Shown: in pieces, positions 45,954 to 55,029 of the stretch
Layout of the letters: each line of letters opens with the position of its first letter
How positions within the stretch are numbered: the first letter of the stretch is position 1
DNA from: Vibrio agarilyticus
GTDB taxonomy: Bacteria > Pseudomonadota > Gammaproteobacteria > Enterobacterales > Vibrionaceae
Length of the DNA stretch: 64,000 nucleotides
NCBI RefSeq assembly: GCF_012641465.1
Contig: NZ_JABAIK010000002.1
Coordinates: forward strand, 1-64,000
Reading direction: 5' to 3'
Position numbers and translations under genes: made by a program
Notes under the pieces: model-generated
What the model was told of the DNA's origin: nothing
Seen by the model: only the letters and a program-made list of their open reading frames with translations
The model's database searches: none

Positions 45954-47213
45954 TTAGCGCATTTCCCATGCTTCTTGAACTTGCTCTGCGGCTTCTTGAG
46001 GTGTGATGTCACCGTTTACGATACCAACCGAGATATCATTTACGACACCACCCACATCAGCGCCGAGTGCTTGATCAAAGAACACTTGGTGCCATTCGGC
46101 ATTTGCGATTGTTTGTGAAATTTTCTGTTTAAACTGATTCTTCAGACCCTTGTCTGCCCCTTTTGCCACTGGAATGATTTGGTCAATTTCAGCAAGGCGT
46201 GTTTGAGATTGTTCGTTAAGGAAGTATTCAAGCCATTTTGCCGCTTCTGGTTTCGCGCCTTTTGCAAATGCAAAGCCATTGATACCACCAAGAGTATCTG
46301 AGCCATCGCCTTTACCACCTTCAATCGTTGGGAAGTTCATGAAGCCAAGATCCGCGTCAACCACACCTTTTTTGTCAACAGCTTGTTGTGCTTGGAAGGT
46401 GTAATCCCAGTCTCCCATTAGATGAATTGCCGCTTTCTGGTCACCGAATAGACCCGCTGACTCGCCGTAACCTGCTGCCATAAAGCCAGGTTGGAAAGGT
46501 TTAAGATCAGCTAGGCGTTTAAGCTCTTCACCTGCGCGTACGAAACCTTCACCGTCAAAGCCTTCACCTTTGTCAGCCATAGCGTCTAAGAATGCTTGTT
46601 GGCCAACAGAGCGCATTACTAGGTAACTCCAGTAGAAGTGCATTGGCCATTTGTCCGCGCCACCCACTGCAATTGGTGTGATGCCAGCCGCTTTGAGTTT
46701 TTCGATAGCGGTTAGGAACTGGTCCCATGTTTTGATAGCGTCACCATCAACACCCGCTTGTTTGAATAGCTTTTTGTTGTACCAAAAACCAACTTGACTC
46801 ACCATGTAAGGTGCGCCGTATTGTTTACCATCAATGCTAAATGCATTCATACCCGCTTGAGACAACTCTTGATCCAGCGTTGCTGAATAGGTCGTCATAT
46901 CTTCTAGCAAACCCGCGTCAGCGCGCACTTGGAAGTTACCGCCCCCCCAGCTATAAAAAACATCAGGACGTTGGTTCGACTGAAGCAGTGTTGGTAGCTT
47001 CGCTTTAAACGCTTCGTTCTCGAGAAACTCAATATTGACGTTGATACCAGGGTTTTTGGCTTCAAAATCCTTTTCAATGCTTTCCCAAATCGCAAGCACA
47101 GTCGGGTTGGTTTCAATGTGCATCATACGAACGGTCGTTTCGGCGCTAGCCAGACTAGAAAACGCAAGGCAGCAAAGCGCGGTTTTTCCAATAAACTGTG
47201 TAGGTTTAAACAT
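45954..47213 (-). CDS. sugar-binding protein of the ABC importer (SBP family 1)
   Basis: A 419-residue exported protein with a signal peptide ending ASA. The fold is that of family-1 sugar-binding proteins (DFEAKNPGINVNIEFLE; PDVFYSWGGGN; KWLEYFLNEQSQ). It captures an oligosaccharide in the periplasm for the MalF/G/K-type importer. GGAG lies upstream. As first gene of the operon, its promoter should lie in 47214-47600. The ligand is unknown; the GH26-like lipoprotein downstream of the operon suggests its products. Confidence 0.92.
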   Translation of the reverse strand: MFKPTQFIGKTALCCLAFSSLASAETTVRMMHIETNPTVLAIWESIEKDFEAKNPGINVNIEFLENEAFKAKLPTLLQSNQRPDVFYSWGGGNFQVRADAGLLEDMTTYSATLDQELSQAGMNAFSIDGKQYGAPYMVSQVGFWYNKKLFKQAGVDGDAIKTWDQFLTAIEKLKAAGITPIAVGGADKWPMHFYWSYLVMRSVGQQAFLDAMADKGEGFDGEGFVRAGEELKRLADLKPFQPGFMAAGYGESAGLFGDQKAAIHLMGDWDYTFQAQQAVDKKGVVDADLGFMNFPTIEGGKGDGSDTLGGINGFAFAKGAKPEAAKWLEYFLNEQSQTRLAEIDQIIPVAKGADKGLKNQFKQKISQTIANAEWHQVFFDQALGADVGGVVNDISVGIVNGDITPQEAAEQVQEAWEMR

Positions 47214-47943
47214 GGTAAAACTCCATTATCTTAATATTATTCATCAAACACTCTTACAAGTTGTCTTGAGAGCCCCTTATTTTTTGATAATTTTATGGTC
47301 ATAAACAAGAGGTGAAATGTGATTTAGTTAGCAGCAAAAAAATTTAGTGAAATTTGGTAAATCCCTTATAACAAAGCGCAACGGTTTTAGTGAAATTGCA
47401 GTGAAAAGATATTAATTTCCATAAGTATAAATCCCACACTTTCTTTAGTTGAATTTTTATTCCACGAATATTTCCGCGAGAGCTTAATCACAAAACAAAA
47501 TTTGTGAATGTTACCTATGTCACATTAAGTCTTTAGACGCAGTCACAGTACAGCATCTGGTCATAATGGCGAAATATGACTTCCTAGTTCCGTATTATTG
47601 CTTTTTTATTGATGCCTTTGACAGAAAGCAACCAAGCAAGGGTGATTATTGTCACACTTTTATTTTGATGAACACAGCTTCGCGCCAAAATTAAGTATTA
47701 CTTAATTAAAATAGAAAATATTATGTTTAATCCATCATCCAATTTTATAAAAATAACATTCTGGTGTGTAATACTTAGCCAGAGAAATTAATACCATCTG
47801 CCGCTCGGTAAAAATAACTTATAAATATTTATTGAAATATATAAATTGGAATATTTGATTTAAGCAAATTTTTGCTCAATTACATAGATTATTAACGCAT
47901 AGACATTAGATGAATATTTAACCGTGCGAAATCTTGGTTTTAA
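47214..47943. promoter_or_regulatory. upstream region of the MalEFGK-type operon
   Basis: About 730 AT-rich bases with no supported ORF. The operon promoter should be near the right side of the binding-protein start. No LacI-type AAGCGCTT site like those at the first porin is seen here, so this operon is probably controlled by a different regulator. Confidence 0.4.
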
Positions 47944-48170
47944 TATACCCAAGTGACTTCAAGATGCTGGATTCAGATACAGCTCACTGGGCTGAGAACA
48001 AGGCAAACAAGGCAGCATTACGGGTAAGCGACAAGCGACAAGCGACAAGCGACAAGCGACAAGCGACAAGCGACAAGCGAACAAAGCCTAAGGCCATAGG
48101 TGCGCTATGTGATGAGCTTTGGAAGTAGTACTTTCCCTTAGGTTTTAAGAAAGGCGCTGCTGCTTGATGC
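47944..48170. repeat. composite ERIC-like repeat with a 7-bp tandem array
   Basis: It begins ATACCCAAGTGACTTCAAGA and contains the CTCACTGGGCTGAGAACAAG block. At 48026-48080, AAGCGAC is repeated seven times in tandem plus a six-base partial copy. The sequence GAACAAAGCC and CTATGTGATGAGC then resumes the usual repeat. The array arose inside the part that in other copies reads GGCAAACGAGCAAAGCC. Confidence 0.8.
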
Positions 48171-48622
48171 AAGAGGGGGAGATAAGCGGCATTGCGCTAG
48201 CTCGCTCACCGACACAATGAAGCGAAATCAATACCAACTAAGACCAACAGAATCAACCGTCACGATGTTGGCACAAGAACAATTTTTTGACTCAAAATGC
48301 CATTCATTACAGAGATTCTTGCGCTATTATGGCGGCGGGAGCCCATTTTTTACGCAAATCTTTTTAATCTACCGTCAAACATTTAACGCAATGCAGATAC
48401 CACAACTTCGCTGAGTAAGGTAATGCCGTTATCTTGAGGGTAGACAGGTAAGTCCGGGTTACCGTTCCATTAAGATAAATCCGATGCTTAAGTGAGATTA
48501 AATGCCTTGCCCTATCCGTTCGTTGAAACAAATGCGCAGCGTCCAGCACAACAGCAGATCCTGCCTTGGTTCACAGCCACGAATGCGGCACCGCCACTTA
48601 AACCAGGATCACATAAATTTCT
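48171..48622. other. non-coding stretch, possibly an old gene remnant
   Basis: About 450 bases. On the minus strand a 61-codon frame (48364-48549) runs through LDAAHLFQRTDRARHLISLK, which could be a remnant, but I could not match it to a family. No promoter or RNA gene was identified. Confidence 0.3.
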
Positions 48623-48749
48623 TATACCCACACAACTTGAAGATGCAGTTAGGCGACCAGCGAACAAAGCCACTGAGCATAGCTACACTATGTGATGAAG
48701 TTTATGAATGCCTGTCAACAACGCTGCTAGTTCAAATAGGAAGGGTATA
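48623..48749. repeat. vibrio ERIC-like repeat, full length
   Basis: TATACCCACACAACTTGAAG to GTTCAAATAGGAAGGGTATA, with GGCGACCAGCGAACAAAGCC, CACTATGTGATGAAG and CTGTCAACAACGCTGC inside. It lies 97 bases upstream of the HTH-protein gene. Confidence 0.85.
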
Positions 48750-48845
48750 CGATGAATAAAGCGAAACATACCCATTATCATGCTCAAGGTAATGCGCAAT
48801 GAAGTACTATGAAAATAACCCCATGACTGAGTTAGTGGTGAAGCC

Positions 48846-49778
48846 ATGACTACCTCATTTTTTGCCAACACTCTCACCTCTTATTTAGAAGCCAAAAAAC
48901 TGAACCGTGAAACTGTCGTTGATATGTTCAGTCATTGCGGATACAACGAGTTAGCTAAGTGCGATTTGACAACACTAAGCCGCTGGGCGTCTGGAAAAAC
49001 ACAGCCAAGTTTATATAAACAATTTCTGGTTTGCATTGTTCTCGGAATCGATCTCTATAAATTCATTATAAATATGAATCATCAAGACTATAGTGAGAAT
49101 AAAAGAGATCGTGAAATAATCGATGACTACACGAGTTATCTAAATAATAGTAATTCAAATATTGGTTACTTCCCGCGAAGTGACGATGTTAAGGTGTATT
49201 ATTCTTTATTGGAAAAACAACAGCATAGAGATATTTTAGACCGGTACTATTCGAATTTCGATAGTTATATCAGTTTAAGAAAAAAGGTAGACGAAGCCGG
49301 AATATCACAACCATTTAATGTTTTCTTATTCAAAGAAAACAATGTGATGTGTGGTCATCTGTCTTTCACAGATAAAAATAGCGAATACTTGAAGTTATTT
49401 GGGGTATATCGAGAGGAAATTAAGCACTCCATTGGAATTAACCCTACATTTTATATCGATGGGAAAGTTTACTGGATGGCAATGTGCTGTTTATGCACCT
49501 ACTACTTAAGTAATCATAAATATCAGACCATCAAATTTTGCACATTATCGGTTAAAAATCGTAATACATGGGAGTTTTACAAATCAATTGCTGATGGTGA
49601 AACCTTAACGTATTTCACTCCGTCAGCGAACTCGAATTCTTTTGATAAAGGCTTCTATTACGTTAAATTTAATATTTTACGTCTCCTAAGCAAACCCAGT
49701 GTGATTGAAAAAGTGCAACACTTTACTAAGCACCATCCGCCAACATCGTTCCTGCCAATAGATGATAGCGACTCATAA
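48846..49778 (+). CDS. HTH-domain protein of unknown function, 310 aa
   Basis: The first 75 residues look like a helix-turn-helix of the lambda-repressor/XRE type (LTTLSRWASGKTQPSLYKQF, with LGIDLYKFI after it). Residues 90-310 form a mixed domain with many Tyr/Phe and a conserved-looking C-terminus (DKGFYYVKFNILRLL; TKHHPPTSFLPI). No enzyme motif is recognised. A relic of the same C-terminus lies at 6495-6631, so the genome has or had at least two copies. The ribosome-binding site is weak (GGTGAAG). It may be a transcription regulator with a ligand domain. Confidence 0.65.
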   Translation: MTTSFFANTLTSYLEAKKLNRETVVDMFSHCGYNELAKCDLTTLSRWASGKTQPSLYKQFLVCIVLGIDLYKFIINMNHQDYSENKRDREIIDDYTSYLNNSNSNIGYFPRSDDVKVYYSLLEKQQHRDILDRYYSNFDSYISLRKKVDEAGISQPFNVFLFKENNVMCGHLSFTDKNSEYLKLFGVYREEIKHSIGINPTFYIDGKVYWMAMCCLCTYYLSNHKYQTIKFCTLSVKNRNTWEFYKSIADGETLTYFTPSANSNSFDKGFYYVKFNILRLLSKPSVIEKVQHFTKHHPPTSFLPIDDSDS

Positions 49779-49802
49779 CCATGAGTCCCATGTTAGTTGC
49801 TA

Positions 49803-49854
49803 TATACCCAAGTAACCTCAAGATGCATGGTTCAGCGAGAATGACTTGGGTATA
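49803..49854. repeat. minimal palindromic repeat, second type
   Basis: TATACCCAAGTAACCTCAAG, then ATGCATGGTTCAGCGAGAAT, then GACTTGGGTATA. This is the cleanest short-form copy and lies between the HTH gene and the MscS-like gene, which are convergent. Confidence 0.8.
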
Positions 49855-49861
49855 GAAGCAG

Positions 49862-50722
49862 CTAACTAACAACAACATCGCCATTTGACTTATCAAAATG
49901 GCGATCATAAAGCGTCATAAAATCAGCGCGAATAAGATTTTCCAGATGATTTGCGCGCTCTGTTGGGCAAAATATCATTACATGCACAATTTGTTCACCG
50001 GTTTGCCCGCTCGTAATATGGATATGTGGTTCTGCCCCGGGCAAATCGACACCCGCATGCTTTTCAATCACCGCATTATACCGATGGGCGACATCTGCAA
50101 AATAGTGGCAGTGCTCTTCAATTTTTTCCACCAGCAAAGGAACCAGAGGGTATAAATTACAAAACTTAGGCACAATAATTTCAAAATTATGGTAAACATA
50201 ACGCTTCATGAAATTAAAGTTCTTTACTGGATAAGTAAAAAACATGCTATTAGGCAGCGTCGCAGTTTTGCCCGTGTAGTGATACTGCCCGTGGTTTAAA
50301 TCAATTTCTTGGATCACCGTCGCCATCATATTGTGTTCAATGACTTCGCCGCACAGCTTCCCGACTTCAATCCAATCACCAATGCGAAATGAACGTGAGC
50401 TGGCGCGCTGAATCGAGCCAGTAAAACATAAAATAATTTCCTTAGATGCTACAACGACCGCAACCGCTATCGCCGTCAACGACAGCGCAAATTCGCTGAC
50501 TTCAGAGCGCCAAATAAAAAACAGCAATACGATGATAAGTACCGCAGTACCATTTTTAGTTCGTGACATCCAGCTACGTTGGCTCTCACTAAGAAAATCA
50601 CCGTCACCACGAATACGCCAAAGCGCAATGCGTCTTATCACAATGATAAGCGTAATCAATATCGCGCTGCTTGCGCCCTTGTACTCCCACATCAAATTCC
50701 ACAAAGACTCAATTTGATCCAC
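49862..50722 (-). CDS. MscS-family small mechanosensitive channel-like protein
   Basis: A 286-residue membrane protein. TM segments lie near residues 18-36, 54-70 and 73-97; the last includes ALSLTAIAVAVVVASKEII, the pore-lining TM3 region of MscS-type channels. A cytoplasmic beta domain follows (SFRIGDWIEVGKLCGEVIEH). The TM3 Ala/Gly pattern is less regular than in E. coli MscS. Such channels open at high membrane tension to release solutes. AGGAG precedes the start. The divergent ProX-like gene next to it also points to osmotic stress. Confidence 0.85.
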   Translation of the reverse strand: MDQIESLWNLMWEYKGASSAILITLIIVIRRIALWRIRGDGDFLSESQRSWMSRTKNGTAVLIIVLLFFIWRSEVSEFALSLTAIAVAVVVASKEIILCFTGSIQRASSRSFRIGDWIEVGKLCGEVIEHNMMATVIQEIDLNHGQYHYTGKTATLPNSMFFTYPVKNFNFMKRYVYHNFEIIVPKFCNLYPLVPLLVEKIEEHCHYFADVAHRYNAVIEKHAGVDLPGAEPHIHITSGQTGEQIVHVMIFCPTERANHLENLIRADFMTLYDRHFDKSNGDVVVS

Positions 50723-50948
50723 ACTCAGCTCCTAATGCGTGCCCAAGCCTTGTTCTCCAAAAAGGAGAATCTTTTTCTACTAACGCTTCACCATAAACAA
50801 ATTTTCCTTACAAAAACGTTAGCTTAGTAAATTTCCATCAATTTACTTGAATAAATCATCCGCAAATAGGCGATCTCGACCTAAACTTAGATGCAAGGTA
50901 TGCACACTGATGCACATTATTGAGGCGCTATACCTAAGGAGCAAGCTG

Positions 50949-51998
50949 ATGGTATTTTCCTTTCCTCCCTATCTGACACCTCTAGGGCGGTACACTCGAG
51001 AGCTGCTCGCGCTTTTGCTCATCGCATTACCTGGATTCGCTCAAACCCAATTCCCACTTAAGCTTCCTGGCGAGGGCATTACGGTACAAGCGGTTCGCTC
51101 TGATGTTCCTGAAGAAAGCTTTCAAACGGAAATCGTCAATCGCGCACTAAAAGCGCTTGGCTATACGATTGCGCCAACCCAAATTGCCGATTACTTAACC
51201 GGTTATCACGCGATTGCCCATGGAGATTTTACCTTTTCCACAGTCGGGTGGTTTCCGCTGCACAGCGATATGTACAGCGCCGCGGGTGGGCGACAAAAAC
51301 TCTCGCGACAAGGGCACTTTATTAGTGGCGCCATTCAAGGCTATATGATTAACAAGTCCATTGCCGACCAGTATGACATTACCAATATCGCCCAACTTAA
51401 AGACGCTAAATTGGCTGCTCTGTTTGATCAAGACGGTGATGGTAAAGCCGATCTCATTGGTTGCAATCAAGGCTGGGGCTGTGAGCATGTGGTGAACGTT
51501 CAGCTAGGCGCATTTGGTCTTAGTGATACTGTCACACATCATCAAGGCGACTATGCCCATATTATGAAATCGACCATTGCACGCTTTCACCAAAACAAGC
51601 CGGTTCTTTATTACGCTTGGAAACCGTATTGGGTCAGTAGCATACTCGAGCCTGGGGTGGATGTGGTTTGGCTAGAAGTGCCCTTTTCAGCATTACCGGG
51701 AGAGCGGCAACAGGTGAAAACTCGTCTGCCCAATGGCCGCAATTTTGGATTTGAAATGAACAGCATGCGTATCGTCGCCAATCGTCAATTTATTGAAGAA
51801 AATCCCGCTGCCGCGAAATTATTTTCCATCATGCGTATCGACATTAACGATATTATGGAACAAAACCTCAAAATGAACCAAGGCGCCAACCGCCCAGAAG
51901 ATATTGAGCGCCATGTTGATGAATGGCTTCTAAAGAATCAGCACAGGTTTAATCGTTGGATCACCCGTGCCAAACAAGCGGATCGCGATACAGATTAA
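50949..51998 (+). CDS. ProX-like glycine betaine/proline-betaine binding protein
   Basis: A 350-residue exported protein close to E. coli ProX: LPGEGITVQAVRSDVPEESF, TVGWFPLHSDMYSAAGG, NIAQLKDAKLAALFDQDGDG, GCNQGWGCEHVVN, and YYAWKPYWVSSILEPGVDVV. The start MVFSFPPY at 50949 has AAGGAG upstream and gives a signal sequence; a longer frame begins 34 codons earlier. It should bind a betaine-type compatible solute. The partner ATPase and permease genes (proV/proW) are not adjacent, so it works with a transporter encoded elsewhere. Confidence 0.88.
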   Translation: MVFSFPPYLTPLGRYTRELLALLLIALPGFAQTQFPLKLPGEGITVQAVRSDVPEESFQTEIVNRALKALGYTIAPTQIADYLTGYHAIAHGDFTFSTVGWFPLHSDMYSAAGGRQKLSRQGHFISGAIQGYMINKSIADQYDITNIAQLKDAKLAALFDQDGDGKADLIGCNQGWGCEHVVNVQLGAFGLSDTVTHHQGDYAHIMKSTIARFHQNKPVLYYAWKPYWVSSILEPGVDVVWLEVPFSALPGERQQVKTRLPNGRNFGFEMNSMRIVANRQFIEENPAAAKLFSIMRIDINDIMEQNLKMNQGANRPEDIERHVDEWLLKNQHRFNRWITRAKQADRDTD

Positions 51999-52056
51999 AT
52001 GCTGTAACGTAGCGATTGCTGGCGCGGGTAGATGGCATAACCTCACATAACGAGCA

Positions 52057-52932
52057 TTACCCATTCTTGAGCGATTTTATCAATACCGAAGTGTCCATGC
52101 GGCCAAAGCCTTGCTCTTGAAGCCCTGCATAGGCTTTATCAACATCGTGAGTTAGCGGAAGTGTTAGCCCTAAGCGTTCAGCTTCGGCCAAACAAAAACC
52201 GAGATCTTTGCGCATCCAGTCAATAGCAAATCCAAAATCAAATTTATCTTGCGCCATCGTCACCGCGCGATTTTCCATTTGCCAAGATCCAGCCGCGCCA
52301 TGCTTCAAGACATCGACCACCTGTGCAATATCAAGCCCTGCGCCTTGAGCAAGCAGTAGGGCTTCACTTAACCCCTGTAACACGCCAGCAATACAGATTT
52401 GGTTAACCATTTTGCAACGCTGACCTTGACCACATGGGCCCATCAAAGAGCGACTTTTCGCGTACGCATCCATTATCGGAGCGACTGCAGCAAAAACCTC
52501 TGGCTTACCACCGCACATAATGGTTAAAACGCCATTTTCAGCGCCCGCTTGACCGCCCGATACTGGCGCATCAATAAAATCAATATCCTTCGCTTCGGCT
52601 GCCTGGGCCAATTCAAGCGCCAGCTCCGCTGACGTTGTGGTATGGTCAATCAAAATCGTATTAGGGCTCATTCCCGCTAAAACACCAGTATCGCCATAAA
52701 CCACACTGCGTACGTCATCATCATTGCCAACGCACATAAATACCATATCTGCGCCCGCTGCAGCCTCTTTTGGTGTCGTGAAAGCAACGCCGCCAAATTG
52801 CTCAGCCCAAGCCCGCGCTTTACTTTCTGTACGGTTGTAAACTGCAACGGCGTGACCTGCTTTTTTTAGATACCCCGCCATCGGATAACCCATCACGCCT
52901 AAACCAATAAACGCCACTTTTTTCTGACTCAT
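52057..52932 (-). CDS. NAD(P)-dependent beta-hydroxyacid dehydrogenase
   Basis: A 291-residue enzyme of the 3-hydroxyisobutyrate/tartronate-semialdehyde reductase family. The nucleotide-binding motif GLGVMG is at residues 10-15, the substrate motif DAPVSGGQAGAENG follows near 122, and the catalytic Lys is in GQRCKMVNQI. The start MSQKKVAF at 52932 has AAGGAAAG upstream; the frame is open 25 codons earlier. Arg-type cofactor residues (NRTES) favour NADP. The exact substrate (tartronate semialdehyde, succinic semialdehyde or another) is not clear. Confidence 0.88.
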   Translation of the reverse strand: MSQKKVAFIGLGVMGYPMAGYLKKAGHAVAVYNRTESKARAWAEQFGGVAFTTPKEAAAGADMVFMCVGNDDDVRSVVYGDTGVLAGMSPNTILIDHTTTSAELALELAQAAEAKDIDFIDAPVSGGQAGAENGVLTIMCGGKPEVFAAVAPIMDAYAKSRSLMGPCGQGQRCKMVNQICIAGVLQGLSEALLLAQGAGLDIAQVVDVLKHGAAGSWQMENRAVTMAQDKFDFGFAIDWMRKDLGFCLAEAERLGLTLPLTHDVDKAYAGLQEQGFGRMDTSVLIKSLKNG

Positions 52933-53136
52933 TGTGCTTTCCTTTTTGTATGCGAAAACGCAGCTTACACTTAGCGTTCCCAATTGGAAACGGTCAACAA
53001 TGAACACTTTGAATTCATTCTGCCCTATAGCAACCCCATTAGCGCAACAAAACTGCCTACCACAACAAATCGAATTGAGCTATTACAAACGACTTGTGGC
53101 AATATGGTGATTGGTCCCTTTTACTCATTAAGCAGT

Positions 53137-53784
53137 ATGAAATTTTACGGTGCCATCTTTGATATGGATGGTTTATTACTCGATACCGAACGTGTTTGTA
53201 TGCGCGTTTTTGAACAAGCGTGCATCACCACCAACAATCCATTTAACCGCGACATTTACCTCTCAATCATTGGGCGTAATGCCGTCGGCATTGAACGCAT
53301 TTTTCGTGAATTATACGGCGACAATTACGATAAATTGCATCAAGAGTGGCGAACCCACTACACCGCTCTTGTGACTGAACAAGCCATCCCCAAAAAAACA
53401 GGGGTCATTGAGCTTCTCGATTGGTTAAAAGCACAAGGGATTAAGCTGGCTGTCGCCACGTCCTCACAGCGCGACGTCTCTTTGCGCAAACTCACCCTAG
53501 CAGGGCTCATTGGCTACTTTGATCATGTCACAACCGGCTGCGAAGTTTCACAAGGCAAGCCAGATCCTGAAATTTATCTTCTCGCCGCCAAGCGCCTTGG
53601 TCTTAAGCCCCAGCAGTGTCTCGCCTTTGAAGACTCGAATAACGGCGTTCTCGCTGCCGTATCTGCTGAAATGACCACCTACCAAGTTCCCGATTTAGTT
53701 GAGCCTAACAGCGAGATCCTCGCCCTCGGCCACACTGTGTTACCTTCGCTCAACGACGTACTCACACAGCTTAAATCGTTCTAA
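53137..53784 (+). CDS. HAD-superfamily sugar-phosphate phosphatase/mutase-like
   Basis: A 215-residue HAD hydrolase. Motif I is DMDGLLLDTE with Asp10 as nucleophile, motif II is ATSSQ, motif III includes the Lys of QGKPDPE, and motif IV is FEDSNNGV. A helical cap domain lies between motifs I and II. The class (subfamily IA) includes beta-phosphoglucomutase and small phosphatases. The start MKFYGAIF at 53137 is typical; the frame extends 51 codons earlier, overlapping the divergent dehydrogenase gene, which is unlikely. Confidence 0.85.
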   Translation: MKFYGAIFDMDGLLLDTERVCMRVFEQACITTNNPFNRDIYLSIIGRNAVGIERIFRELYGDNYDKLHQEWRTHYTALVTEQAIPKKTGVIELLDWLKAQGIKLAVATSSQRDVSLRKLTLAGLIGYFDHVTTGCEVSQGKPDPEIYLLAAKRLGLKPQQCLAFEDSNNGVLAAVSAEMTTYQVPDLVEPNSEILALGHTVLPSLNDVLTQLKSF

Positions 53785-53786
53785 GT

Positions 53787-53925
53787 CCGAGTATTATGAG
53801 TTACTGGTAGACAGCAAATGAGCAAAGCCTCTGCGCCCTTCGTGAACATAGGCGAACTGTGTGATGAGGTTTGTAAAAGCTAGCCTCTTGCGCACCACTG
53901 GCGTGAGTTTACAAAAATGTATACC
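53787..53925. repeat. degenerate ERIC-like repeat
   Basis: Internal blocks AGACAGCAAATGAGCAAAGC, CTGTGTGATGAGGTTTGTAA and AGCTAGCC are clear, but the right end is changed. It lies downstream of the HAD gene. Confidence 0.65.
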
Positions 53926-54004
53926 TGAAGAAAGCATGGCGTATAACCGCGTGATTATGATGTATCCATCAAATTGATTCACACACTCAACAGAGGGTTT
54001 CATC

Positions 54005-54373
54005 ATGCGCCATTCAATCATTAAATTCATCGCACTTCCTATCGCCCTATTTTCAGCGGCCACTATGGCTAAAAACGATAACCTAGGTGGCGGTTTTAAC
54101 GGGCCATTTTCAGGCATCACAACCGTTTCTGAAGCGGTGCAAGCTAATGACGATACGCCAGTGGTTTTAACCGGTTACTTAGTCAAAAGCCTTGGTAACG
54201 AAAATTACTTATTTAAAGATGCCAGTGGCGAGGTTGAAATTGAAATTGACGACGACCTATGGCGTGGCGTAACGGTTAGTCCTGAGACGAAAGTCATCTT
54301 GGAAGGTGAAGTGGATAACGACTTTGCCGAATCGTTAACGGTTGATGTCGATCGCATTCGCTTAGCCAGCTAA
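54005..54373 (+). CDS. YgiW/YdeI-type periplasmic OB-fold protein
   Basis: A 122-residue exported protein with a signal peptide ending TMAK. The body has the BOF-family pattern GGGFNGPF, VVLTGYLVKSLGNENYLFKD, EVEIEIDDDLW and ILEGEVDNDF. Such small OB-fold proteins act in stress responses in the periplasm and in enterobacteria are often next to a two-component system, as here with the genes at 55030-56936. Its ligand is not determined. Confidence 0.88.
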   Translation: MRHSIIKFIALPIALFSAATMAKNDNLGGGFNGPFSGITTVSEAVQANDDTPVVLTGYLVKSLGNENYLFKDASGEVEIEIDDDLWRGVTVSPETKVILEGEVDNDFAESLTVDVDRIRLAS

Positions 54374-54511
54374 CCGTTTTTGTCCCAGTACAGATTTTGC
54401 CCTGTCTGTATTGGGACGGGCTCACGCCCAAACCATTTAACACCGCAAATAATCAAAGCCTCTGAGCATTGACAAACCAAGTCACTCTCGCGGAACCGCG
54501 CATCTTGAAGT

Positions 54512-54553
54512 TACTTGAGTAGAAGTTACTTAGACAGAAGTTACTTGGGTATA
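54512..54553. repeat. triple repeat of a palindromic repeat end
   Basis: The string GAAGTTACTT occurs three times in about 40 bases, each with a short A/G linker, ending GAAGTTACTTGGGTATA. It looks like a local duplication of one end of the second repeat type. Confidence 0.65.
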
Positions 54554-54591
54554 ACACGCCGCGATTTAAGTAGAAAAAGAATAGGAGCTTT

Positions 54592-54948
54592 ATGATGCAA
54601 ACTCATCACGATAGATCTCATATACACCACTCAATCGCACTGGTGTCGGTTACGCAAAAAAAACCATGGTATAAACGCTATCACCATCTCTTTTCGTCGA
54701 TAAAATCTCAACTGATGCAGTCATTGCGCCAAAGAAAGCTGCGAACAAATTGGCCACGGCAGGAAAATACTCATGGCCAACACGAGCGAATGACTCGCGG
54801 CTGGCTAAAAACAAAATGTCTCGTTACTGCATTCAGCACTATCATACTGGTTTCTGCACTTTGGCTGCTCACCATGCTATTGATTACACTCAGTGGTTTG
54901 ATTAGTCTATTTCGCCTACTTTGGGTGCGACCAAACATTGCGCACTGA
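54592..54948 (+). CDS. small basic membrane protein, 118 aa
   Basis: The N-terminal 75 residues are rich in His, Lys and Arg (HHDRSHIHHS; KKPWYKRYHH). One long hydrophobic segment follows at about residues 77-105, then a short tail ending RPNIAH. AGGAGC lies at good distance from the ATG pair. It precedes the response regulator on the same strand and may belong to the same unit. I recognise no family. The high His content suggests metal or pH interaction, which is speculation. Confidence 0.6.
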   Translation: MMQTHHDRSHIHHSIALVSVTQKKPWYKRYHHLFSSIKSQLMQSLRQRKLRTNWPRQENTHGQHERMTRGWLKTKCLVTAFSTIILVSALWLLTMLLITLSGLISLFRLLWVRPNIAH

Positions 54949-55029
54949 TTCACGTTTAATTCATTGGGGCTTTGCTATTTGCTTACGTTCGCGTAACGCT
55001 TGAGCAGAATCCCAAAATTTGAGGCTGCT

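Noticed and set aside
48026-48080. Regular short repeats that could suggest a CRISPR array
   Set aside because: The unit is a 7-bp perfect tandem repeat without spacers, and there are no cas genes in the window.
53794-54120. 108-codon reverse frame
   Set aside because: It lies across a degenerate repeat and antisense to the OB-fold protein gene, with no recognisable domain.
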